Assembly (NCBI GenBank): GCA_038380795.1
Contig: CM076261.1
Coordinates: 95,998,418-96,062,417, forward strand
DNA length: 64,000 bases
Direction: 5' to 3'
DNA from: Pyrocephalus nanus
Lineage: Eukaryota > Chordata > Aves > Passeriformes > Tyrannidae
The translations under genes were made by a program, and so were the position numbers. Positions within the stretch are counted from its first letter, which is position 1, and each line of letters starts with the position of its first letter. Under the pieces are notes generated by a model that saw only the letters and a program-made list of their open reading frames with translations, did no database searches and was not told the DNA's origin. Of the stretch, positions 55,477-64,000 are shown piece after piece.

Positions 55477-56612
55477 GCTGGCCAGCAGGACCTGCCCCTT
55501 CCAGCGCAGTTGCTCCCTCCCCACCTTGCTCCCAGCTGAGCAGGGTCTTTATTCCTGTGGGTGAGGATGGGATGATTTTTATCTGCTGGAAAACAGTGCC
55601 AAGGCCGTGGAGAAGCAGAAGGGGATGGTGAGAGGTTAGCATTGATTTTGGGAGGGGAAATCCTGTATTTGAGAGCTCTGTGCTATCTGAAGAGAAGAAA
55701 ATCTTGGATGGTGGGAGAGCCATGGCTGGTGTTTACCCAACCTTTCAGTCAAGGCTTTGGCACTGTCTCCCAGTGCGGGATCCTGGAGTAGCCAGGGATG
55801 TGCAGGTGGTGCAAGTGGACAGAGGGGTGGAGTGCTGAGTGTGTGAAGGGCTGGGACAGAGCCCTGTGCTCAGTGAGCCCAAGTGCAGAAGGAGTCAAGT
55901 GTGCAGGGCAGTAGGACAAGGGTTGGATCCACGGGAGCAACAGTGTCCAACAGGCTCAGCCGTGACGTGGGCAGTGGGACTGTTGCCCCCTCAGCAAGTT
56001 GGCAGATGGTGTAAAGTGCAGAGGAGTGACTGAGGCACAGGATGGCTGTGGCACCAGTCAGAGGGACCTGGAGAGGTGGGAGATGGAGGGTTCAAGGAAT
56101 GTCCTGAAGTTCAAGAGGGGAAATGTGAAGTTGTGCATCCAGGCAGGAAGGGCACTGGGCCCCAGGTGATGCTGGGGTTTTGGAGGCTGGAAAGCAGCTT
56201 GGCTGAGCAGGACCTGTAATGCTGGTGGAGAATGAAGGGGCCACAAGGTCTCAGTGATCCCTGACTTGCAATGGCAGAGCAGTGCCCAAGATGGATTTCA
56301 GAAATGTTGCCATGAAGGGGAGAGAGGTGGCCCTTCCTCTCAGTGGAGTTTTCTTGGGGTCCCAAGTGGGACGTCCTGTGCAGGTCTGGGCTGCAAAGTC
56401 CAAGCAGAAGCAGCTCCTGGACTCAGTGAGTGCAGCCCAGGGCAGGGCCAGCAATGCAGTGAAGGGGCTGGAGCATCTTGGCTAGAGGAGAGGCTGAGAG
56501 AGCTGGGAGTGCCAGGAGACAAGGCTGGCCAGGGCAGTGTCATCAGTGGGGGTGAATCCCTGGTGGCAGGGAAGGAAGTGGAGGGAGCCCAGCTCTTGTC
56601 AGCAGAGCACAC
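55477..56612. repeat. Spacer module M, copy 5
   Basis: Duplicate of 14290-15427 with the GGGGGAAA-to-GGGGAAA single-base loss near 56118. Confidence 0.7.
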
Positions 56613-56865
56613 GGGCAGGGCAAGAAGTCACTGCAAACAGGGAAAAGAGATAGAATTCTGTGGGCAAAGAAGACTAGCCTTGTTCGGTGTGAGGGAGGGC
56701 ACAGAGTGGAAGAGGAGGTGGAGTCTCTGTCCTGGCAGATCTAACACTGAACTGGCCCTGGTCCTGGAAATCCTGCTCTTGCTGGTTTTGCTTGAGCAGG
56801 AGAGTTGAAGCACTTGCACTCCATCCTGCCAAACCAGAAGATATTGGGACTCTGTTTGGTGGGCA
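56090..56865 (+). mobile_element. Decayed CR1 fragment below FK12
   Basis: CR1-derived tail of module M, followed by segment Q (about 56870-56990). Confidence 0.55.
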
Positions 56866-57185
56866 GGTGTGAGAGTGGTGGTGGGTGAGAGAGTTTGTGC
56901 AGTGTGTGCTGGCCCAGAGAGACTTTGGCAGAGGCTGTGCAGGAGAGCATTGTTGTGGGGAAGCCTTTGGTGCAGCAGGTGCTGGGTTTGTGCCCCGTTC
57001 TGGAAGGGCCCCAGCCTGTGCAGTGTGTGTGTTAGTGCTGGGGGGGTATTTGCTGACAAAGGGGTTGTGGCTCTTGCCCAACTCCCCAGGAGCCCGTTGA
57101 TCCCCGTCATTGTGGTGGGTGAGGATCTAAGCCCATGGGAAATAAAAAAGGCAAGGAGTCATCTGAATGTGTGCTGCAGGAGAAC

Positions 57186-57191
57186 TTTATT
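57186..57191 (-). terminator. FK12 poly(A) signal AATAAA
   Basis: 147 nt after the stop, class I 3' UTR. Confidence 0.8.
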
Positions 57192-57338
57192 GAGACCAAA
57201 GAGTGAAGAGACAAGAGAAGGAAGTGGAAGGGATCCACTGCGACATGGAAGTAGAGTGATCTTGTGTTGAGGTCCATTTTTTGTATCAGATTTTGCAGAG
57301 CCCCGAGCTGGTGGTGTGAGGGGTGTTGTGGAGGACCC

Positions 57339-57674
57339 TCAGCAGGTGGAGCAGCCCCTGGTGCCGTAGCAGCCCAGGCCTCCCAGGCCGTAGCCAAAGG
57401 CCCGGGCAGAGCCGAGGCCGTAGCCAAAGGCCCCAAAGGCGCCGGAGATGGGCTGTCCCTGGGCATTGAGCTCCGTGCCCAGGGCAGCCCCTGCAGCGGA
57501 TCCGACGGCGGAGCTCTGGGGGAAGGAGGTCATGATGGGCCCTGGCAGGGTGACGCGCACGGGGGAGGGCTGGATGAGGACGGTGGAGTCCTGGCACTGG
57601 GTGACACAGGGCTGGTTGCAGCTGTTGGCCAGCGGGGTGGGTGCGCAGGGGCGGCAGAGGTCGTAGCAGGCCAT
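57339..57674 (-). CDS. Feather-type beta-keratin FK12, 111 aa
   Basis: The protein is identical to FK1 and FK11, with one private silent change at the Ala60-Ala61 region (GCAGCGG for GCGGCGG, plus strand, near 57494). Intron 57695-57938; exon 1 ends at 57939. Second gene of the 5,065-bp tandem duplication, so its upstream region, including the minus-strand LTR at 58768-59283, matches FK11. Its 3' flank below the stop instead matches FK13. The intron lacks the FK11 substitution. Confidence 0.95.
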   Translation of the reverse strand: MACYDLCRPCAPTPLANSCNQPCVTQCQDSTVLIQPSPVRVTLPGPIMTSFPQSSAVGSAAGAALGTELNAQGQPISGAFGAFGYGLGSARAFGYGLGGLGCYGTRGCSTC

Positions 57675-58008
57675 GGGTGTGGTGTGGAGGGGCCCTGTGA
57701 GGGCAGGGAAGAGAAGAGAAGAGGTGAGAAGAGCAGAGCAGAGAGGGGGCTGAGGCAGCGCAGGGCCGTGGGGGTGCGAGGGGCGGTGTTGGCGGAGGGC
57801 GAGGCAGTGGGGAGGCTGCTGTGGGGCTGTGGGGAGGCGTGAGGGCTGCTGAGGCTGGGGCAGAGCGTGCTGGGAGAGAGGGGCCAGGGGGGCGGTGTGG
57901 CAGGAGCAGGAGGGGGTTGTCAGGGGCTGCAGGCTCACCTTGTTGGCGGCACAGAAGGCAGGAGAAGGCGTCAGGAGAAGCGTGGCAGGGAGAGAGGCGC
58001 TGGGCCGG

Positions 58009-58016
58009 CTTTTCTG
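58009..58016 (-). promoter_or_regulatory. FK12 TATA-position box, variant CAGAAAAG
   Basis: Flank class P1, CRE-like TGATGTCA at 58156-58163. Confidence 0.65.
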
Positions 58017-58767
58017 CTGCTCCCGCAGGGGCGGCACAGCCTTGGCCCAGCACTGTCAGCTGGCGGCAGCTTGGAGGGGTTGGTTTGTGGGAGGCTTGGG
58101 TGGTTGGAGGTGTGTCAGGGAGGGCTGAATAAAGCCCCAGAGGCCAGGAGAGGTGTGATGTCATGAGGGAGGTGATTTGGTGGCCCTGGTGTGCTGTGCT
58201 TTGTGGGTGCTTTGTGCTGACTGGGCCCCCTCTTGTTGTGTGGGACTGGATGTCCCTCAGTGCTTGTGTTGCACCCAGGAATGCCGAGGGAGCCAGTTGA
58301 TGTCCTGGGGAGCTCACTCTCCATCAGCTTGGAAAGGTCATGGTCATTTGGAGCAATTCTTGAGGCATGAAAGAGAGCTCATCCCCTGGAATTGTGACTG
58401 AGATTGAGAGAGGGCCTGGAAAACCTGAGACTACTCAGTCTGAATTCAGGCAGCTCAGGTTCCATTCCTGTGGAGCATTTGGGTTTCTGAAATTTTCATT
58501 ACAAGGTTCTTTGTCACTTAAACTTGCACCCAGGAATGCTGAGGGAGCCTTTTGATGTGCTAGGGAGGCCACTCTCTATCAGCTTGCCAAGGTCATTCTT
58601 CCTGGGAGTGCTTCCCAATGGATGAAGGAGAGCTCCTGCCCTTGTATCTCAAATAGGATCCAGAGAGAGGATCTGGAAAACCAGAGGCTGAATTCAGACT
58701 GAACTTGTTTCATTCCAGTGGAATTCTGAATACCATTTGGATTTCTGCCTTTTTCAGTATCAGGTTT

Positions 58768-59283
58768 TGTCTTGGTTTTGGGTGCAGGGTCCTTCCCCAG
58801 ACCAGCAGGATTCGTTTAGCTGAGCTGAAGTTCTTATCAAGGTGCCTGGCAGGATCGAATTTTGTCTCATCCGGAGCGACAGACCGACTGCATTCAGGGG
58901 ACAGATTGCACAGGAACAGCAGCTGTGGGTGTTAGGAGCTGATCTACTTTATTTTACAAAATGGAAGGTTTTTATAGGCAGATAAGGAAGGTTCTGGGAA
59001 AAGGGGAAAGGAATGCAAACACTTGGACAGGGCATTGGTTAGGATTAGGGATTGACAGATACAAAGTGGGGGATACATGAATCTTCAGATAACTTTTCAG
59101 TACTTGATTGGAAAGGCTAGATATCTCTGATTAGACATTGTCCAATCAAAAGAAGCCTGCTCTGCCCTGTGAGAGAGCTTACAATCTAACAGACTCTGTT
59201 TATCTTTATACAGTCTGGCCCACATCGCCAGAAGTTGTCTCTTTACACCTTCTAATATCCTCGTCCTCCTGTCACCTCCAACA
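58768..59283 (-). mobile_element. Solo LTR, type B, copy 2
   Basis: 516 bp, one base shorter than copy 1 and with the same flanks, so duplicated with the unit. Confidence 0.78.
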
Positions 59284-59525
59284 AGGTTCTCTGTCCCTCA
59301 AACTTTATTTCTTGACCTCCTGAAGAAATGCAATCACCAAATCCCCAACGAGGCTCGATCCCTTTGTGCCCAGGCTGGGCTGTGACCCCAGTTCCCTTAT
59401 TCCACATTCAAGCCATGAGGTTTCATAACATATAACCCATAGGCTGTAACATCCTGTACATGTGAACAAAACTGTAATTACTGGTGATTGGTCAGTGGGC
59501 TCCTCTATTCTGTCGTTTTGCGGAT

Positions 59526-60265
59526 GTTCCTTTGTGGAATTGTGTGATTCCATGTCCTGCCCTTGAGGCCGTGTCCATCTGCCCTTGTCGGCAGCTTTCA
59601 AGGGACAGTTGGTGTTTGGGAGCAGTTCCGTGGAATCTGCGTCTCCAGCAGGGCTGAATCAGCAGTGGAAGCCTTGGAGAATTTGGGTGTCAGCAGTGAG
59701 GTCACCCCATGTTCTCATGTGCTCTCATTTGTGGGTGTGTTGTGGAGCGTGGACCCTCTTCTTTTGTACAACTGGGTGTCAATAAATCCCTGTGGTGCAC
59801 CCAGGAATGCCAGGGGAGCTCCTTGATGTGCTGTGGAGGTCACTGTTGATTGGTTTGGAAAGGTCATCAATCCTCCAAGGGCTTCCTTATGGTGGAAAGA
59901 GGCCTCAGCCCCTCCTGTCCTGAAGGAAGCAAGAGGATGGATGTGGAACTGCAGAAGCTGGTCAGGGTGGCCTTGTTCCAGTGTTGTGTTCCATGTCATT
60001 TCTCACATTTACAGGACATTTACTCTGTGATGTGAACTGTATTTCCTGGCCTGATCAAGGAATCCAATGAACAAGGAACAAATTGGGCTGGCTCCCTTTG
60101 TTTCCAGGCTGGTCTGTGATGTCACTGCGCTGATTCCGCATTGAAGCCGTGAGGTTTCCTGCACATGACCCGTCAGTTTTAGTGTTGTGGTCCTGTGAGC
60201 AACAAACCCCAATTACCAGTGGAAGGTCAGTGAGCTCCTCCTTCCCCCTCTGTCATGGTGTGGGC
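59526..60265. repeat. 740-bp upstream spacer repeat above FK12
   Basis: Duplicate of 54462-55201; spacing 740 bp. Confidence 0.75.
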
Positions 60266-60540
60266 ATTCCTTTGTGGAATTGTGGGATTCCATGTCCTGC
60301 CCCTGAGGCAGTGTCCATCTGACCTTGATGGCACCTTTGAATTGTAAATATTGGAGACCAGATATCTGTGTTGGAAAGTTGTGTCAGGGAGTGCTGGAGA
60401 TGTGAGCAAAGCCTTAGAGAGGTGGGGTGTGATCAGTGAGGTCCCCCCGTGTCCCTCGTGTGCTGTGGATTGGGGGATGTTGTGAGGAGGGTCCCCATTC
60501 CCTCTGAGCCCTGTCAGGCTGCTCTGGGCTGTGCAGCTCT

Positions 60541-61676
60541 GCTGGCCAGCAGGACCTGCCCCTTCCAGCGCAGTTGCTCCCTCCCCACCTTGCTCCCAGC
60601 TTAGCAGGGTCTTTATTCCTGTGGGTGAGGATGGGATGATTTTTATCTGCTGGAAAACAGTGCCAAGGCTGTGGAGAAGCAGAAGGGGATGGTGAGAGGT
60701 TAGCATTGATTTTGAGAGGGGAAATCCTGTATTTGAGAGCTCTGTGCTATCTGGAGAGAAGAAAATCTTGGATGGTGGGAGAGCCATGGCTGGTGTTTAC
60801 CCAACCGTTCAGTCAAGGCTTTGGCACTGTCTCCCAGTGCGGGATCCTGGAGTAGCCAGGGATGTGCAGGTGGTGCAAGTGGACAGAGGGGTGGAGTGCT
60901 GAGTGTGTGAAGGGCTGGGACAGAGCCCTGTGCTCAGTGAGCCCAAGTGCAGAAGGAGTCAAGTGTGCAGGGCAGTAGGACAAGGGTTGGATCCACGGGA
61001 GCAACAGTGTCCAACAGGCTCAGCCGTGACGGGGGCAGTGGGACTGTTGCCCCCTCAGCAAGTTGGCAGATGGTGTAAAGTGCAGAGGAGTGACTGAGGC
61101 ACAGGATGGCTGTGGCACCAGTCAGAGGGACCTGGAGAGGTGGGAGATGGAGGGTTCAAGGAATGTCCTGAAGTTCAAGAGGGGAAATGTGAAGTTGTGC
61201 ATCCAGGCAGGAAGGGCACTGGGCCCCAGGTGATGCTGGGGTTTGGGAGGCTGGAAAGCAGCTTGGCTGAGCAGGACCTGTAATGCTGGTGGAGAATGAA
61301 GGGGCCACAAGGTCTCAGTGATCCCTGACTTGCAATGGCAGAGCAGTGCCCAAGATGGATTTCAGAAACGTTGCCATGAAGGGGAGAGAGGTGGCCCTTC
61401 CTCTCAGTGGAGTTTTCTTGGGGTCCCAAGTGGGACGTCCTGTGCAGGTCTGGGCTGCAAAGTCCAAGCAGAAGCAGCTCCTGGACTCAGTGAGTGCAGC
61501 CCAGGGCAGGGCCAGCAATGCAGTGAAGGGGCTGGAGCATCTTGGCTAGAGGAGAGGCTGAGAGAGCTGGGAGTGCCAGGAGACAAGGCTGGCCAGGGCA
61601 GTGTCATCAGTGGGGGTGAATCCCTGGTGGCAGGGAAGGAAGTGGAGGGAGCCCAGCTCTTGTCAGCAGAGCACAC
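60541..61676. repeat. Spacer module M, copy 6
   Basis: Duplicate of copy 5 at offset 5,064. Confidence 0.7.
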
Positions 61677-61930
61677 GGGCAGGGCAAGAAGTCACTGCAA
61701 ACAGGGAAAAGAGATAGAATTCTGTGGGCAAAGAAGACTAGCCTTGTTCGGTGTGAGGGAGGGCACAGAGTGGAAGAGGAGGTGGAGTCTCTGTCCTGGC
61801 AGATCTAACACTGAACTGGCCCTGGTCCTGGAAATCCTGCTCTTGCTGGTTTTGCTTGAGCAGGAGAGTTGAAGCACTTGCACTCCATCCTGCCAAACCA
61901 GAAGATATTGGGACTCTGTTTGGTGGGCAG
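61170..61930 (+). mobile_element. Decayed CR1 fragment below FK13
   Basis: Paralogue of 56090-56865. Confidence 0.55.
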
Positions 61931-62249
61931 GTGTGAGAGTGGTGGTGGGTGAGAGAGTTTGTGCAGTGTGTGCTGGCCCAGAGAGACTTTGGCAGAGGCT
62001 GTGCAGGAGAGCATTGTTGTGGGGAAGCCTTTGGTGCAGCAGGTGCTGGGTTTGTGCCCCGTTCTGGAAGGGCCCCAGCCTGTGCAGTGTGTGTGTTAGT
62101 GCTGGGGGGGTATTTGCTGACAAAGGGGTTGTGGCTCTTGCCCAACTCCCCAGGAGCCCGTTGATCCCCGGCATTGTGGTGGGTGAGGATCTAAGCCCAT
62201 GGGAAATAAAAAAGGGAAGGAGTCATCTGAATGTGTGCTGCAGGAGAAC

Positions 62250-62255
62250 TTTATT
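62250..62255 (-). terminator. FK13 poly(A) signal AATAAA
   Basis: 147 nt after the stop, class I 3' UTR. Confidence 0.8.
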
Positions 62256-62402
62256 GAGACAAAAGAGTGAAGAGACAAGAGAAGGAAGTGGAAGGGATCC
62301 ACTGCGACATGGAAGTAAAGTGATCTTGTGTTGAGGTCCATTTTTTGTATCAGATTTTGCAGAGCCCCGAGCTGGTGGTGTGAGGGGTGTTGTGGAGGAC
62401 CC

Positions 62403-62738
62403 TCAGCAGGTGGAGCAGCCCCTGGTGCCGTAGCAGCCCAGGCCTCCCAGGCCGTAGCCAAAGGCCCGGGCAGAGCCGAGGCCGTAGCCAAAGGCCCCAA
62501 AGGCGCCGGAGATGGGCTGTCCCTGGGCATTGAGCTCCGTGCCCAGGGCAGCCCCTGCGGTGGATCCGACGGCGGAGCTCTGGGGGAAGGAGGTCATGAT
62601 GGGCCCTGGCAGGGTGACGCGCACGGGGGAGGGCTGGATGAGGACGGTGGAGTCCTGGCACTGGGTGACACAGGGCTGGTTGCAGCTGTTGGCCAGCGGG
62701 GTGGGTGCGCAGGGGCGGCAGAGGTCGTAGCAGGCCAT
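62403..62738 (-). CDS. Feather-type beta-keratin FK13, 111 aa
   Basis: Arg40 and Thr60; the protein is identical to FK5. Intron 62759-63002; exon 1 ends at 63003. Class I 3' UTR matching FK12. Promoter class P2 with consensus TATA, matching FK8, and the upstream duplicate of the FK8 region runs to the end of the window. The gene therefore joins an FK12-type 3' flank to an FK8-type upstream region, with a body that differs from both at residue 40 or 60. Confidence 0.95.
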   Translation of the reverse strand: MACYDLCRPCAPTPLANSCNQPCVTQCQDSTVLIQPSPVRVTLPGPIMTSFPQSSAVGSTAGAALGTELNAQGQPISGAFGAFGYGLGSARAFGYGLGGLGCYGTRGCSTC

Positions 62739-63072
62739 GGGTGTGGTGTGGAGGGGCCCTGTGAGGGCAGGGAAGAGAAGAGAAGAGGTGAGAAGAGCAG
62801 AGCAGAGAGGGGGCTGAGGCAGCGCAGGGCCGTGGGGGTGCGAGGGGCGGTGTTGGCGGAGGGCGAGGCAGTGGGGAGGCTGCTGTGGGGCTGTGGGGAG
62901 GCGTGAGGGCTGCTGAGGCTGGGGCAGAGCGTGCTGGGAGAGAGGGGCCAGGGGGGCGGTGTGGCAGGAGCAGGAGGGGGTTGTCAGGGGCTGCAGGCTC
63001 ACCTTGTTGGCGGCACAGAAGGCAGGAGAAGGCGTCAGGAGAAGCGTGGCAGGGAGAGAGGCGCTGGGCCGG

Positions 63073-63080
63073 CTTTTATG
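63073..63080 (-). promoter_or_regulatory. FK13 TATA box, consensus CATAAAAG
   Basis: Promoter class P2; the upstream sequence to 64000 matches that of FK8 (41107-42030). Confidence 0.8.
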
Positions 63081-63114
63081 CTGCTCCCGCAGGGGCGGCA
63101 CAGCCTTGGCCCAG

Positions 63115-64000
63115 GCCCTTGGGGCATTTCTCAGGCAGCAGCTCTTGCCTGGCCCAGCCTGGCCAGTCCTGAGCTGGGCGTGTTTTCCTTCCCCAGCTCT
63201 GCAATGGCCTGTCCTGCCCTTGAGGCCGTGTCCATCTGCCCTTGGTGGTAGCTTTTGAGATTCAGTTGGAAGTGGCAGGATTTGCATGGCAAGTGCATTA
63301 CTGGGAGGTTTGTAGACACGAGCAAAGCTTTGGTGGCAGAGGTGTCCTCAGTGAGGTGACCTCATGCCACTCGTGTGCTGTGGTTTGTGGCTCTGTTGTG
63401 CAGAGTGATCGCTCTGCTGTGCTCCTGGGTGTCCATCAGTCGTTGTGCTGCACCCAGGAATGCTGAGGGAGCTGCTTTTTGTTCTTGGGAGGTCCCTCTG
63501 CAATAGCCTGGAAAGGTCCTGGTGCCTGGGAGCACTTCCTGATGGCTGAAGGAAAGCTCATTCCCCTCCTGTCTTGAACAGGATCCAGAGGGATGATGTG
63601 CAAAGCTTGAGGTCTGTCAGGCTGAGCTCCTTCCCACTGTTCCATTCCATTTGGGTCTTCCAAAGTTGACCAGCAGCAGATTCTGTCATTGAAACCGTGT
63701 TTCTTCAGCTCAGGAAGAATGCAGTGAACAAAAAGCAAACACAGGCTGGATAATCTTTTTGCCCAGGCTGGTCTATGACCTTAATTTACATTTTCAGCCT
63801 TTGTGTCATAAGGTTTTGTAGCTTATAACCTGTAAATTTTGATATGCTGTAGCTCTGAGCCAAAGCCAGTAATTGCCATTAGAAGGTCAATGTGCTCCTC
63901 TTGACTCCTCTGCAATGGTGGGGGTGTTCCTGTGTGACCCAGGGAAGCAGGAAAGCCTCAGCAGTGCAGCTGCTGCTCCAGGATGTGGTTCAGGAGCTGT
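63115..64000. repeat. Upstream spacer of FK13 (class P2), runs off the window
   Basis: Matches the FK8 upstream region at 41141-42030. No gene seen. Confidence 0.75.

Larger units (their letters stand above)
52274..57338. repeat. Tandem unit C (period 5,065 bp), with FK11
   Basis: Gene, promoter, upstream spacer with LTR, 740-bp repeat and module M, matching 57339-62402 with a single-base length change near 54007. Below the FK11 stop codon the two copies differ. Confidence 0.9.
57339..62402. repeat. Tandem unit D (period 5,064 bp), with FK12
   Basis: Second copy of unit C. Confidence 0.9.

Noticed and set aside
1..64000. CRISPR-like or satellite explanation for the periodic repeats
   Set aside because: Repeat periods are 740 bp and 3.8-6.2 kb with genes inside. 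There are no short repeat-spacer units, and the DNA is vertebrate.

Overview
This is bird DNA. The window is a tandem array of 13 complete feather-type beta-keratin (corneous beta-protein) genes, all on the minus strand and spaced 3.8 to 6.2 kb apart. Avian origin is shown by the keratins themselves, by the non-coding first exon followed by one 5'-UTR intron that is typical of bird feather keratin genes, and by the abundant CR1 LINE fragments, one ending in the bird-typical ATTCTATG-type 3' repeat. I label the genes FK1 to FK13 from left to right; these are my labels, not official symbols. I cannot name the species.

Each gene has the same plan, read on the minus strand: a TATA-position box, a short non-coding exon 1 of about 45 nt, a 244-nt intron with GT..AG ends, a 20-nt 5'-UTR piece, an uninterrupted coding exon of 100 to 111 codons, and an AATAAA signal 119 to 440 nt beyond the stop. 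The 13 genes encode only seven distinct proteins. FK1, FK2, FK6, FK11 and FK12 are identical, FK5 equals FK13, FK3 equals FK7, and FK4, FK8, FK9 and FK10 are unique. A core of about 712 bp, from the stop codon to about 35 bp upstream of the TATA position, is nearly identical in all copies, intron included, while the flanks differ. Variants inside the core are reshuffled between copies, which is the mark of gene conversion.

Spacers. 1-12,263 is two near-perfect copies of a 6,209-bp unit carrying FK1 and FK2. 12,264-20,136 holds a solo LTR, a duplicated upstream block, FK3 and old CR1 pieces; a younger CR1 sits at 20,137-20,753. 21,000-39,900 carries FK4 to FK7 in mosaics of repeated spacer blocks. 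39,923-40,133 is the scar of a lost keratin gene. 40,277-52,100 carries FK8 to FK10. 52,274-62,402 is a second tandem duplication (period 5,064-5,065 bp) carrying FK11 and FK12, each with a solo LTR upstream, and FK13 follows. The spacers are built from a repeat of about 740 bp that contains a homeodomain-like TAATTAC site and an inverted ATTCC/GGAAT array, plus decayed CR1 sequence. I found no other protein-coding gene, no RNA gene and no CRISPR array.

The products should co-assemble in keratinising feather or other epidermal cells. The sequence suggests at least two promoter classes and three 3'-UTR classes placed around one homogenised protein module. Expression could therefore differ between copies while the protein stays nearly constant; that last step is inference.
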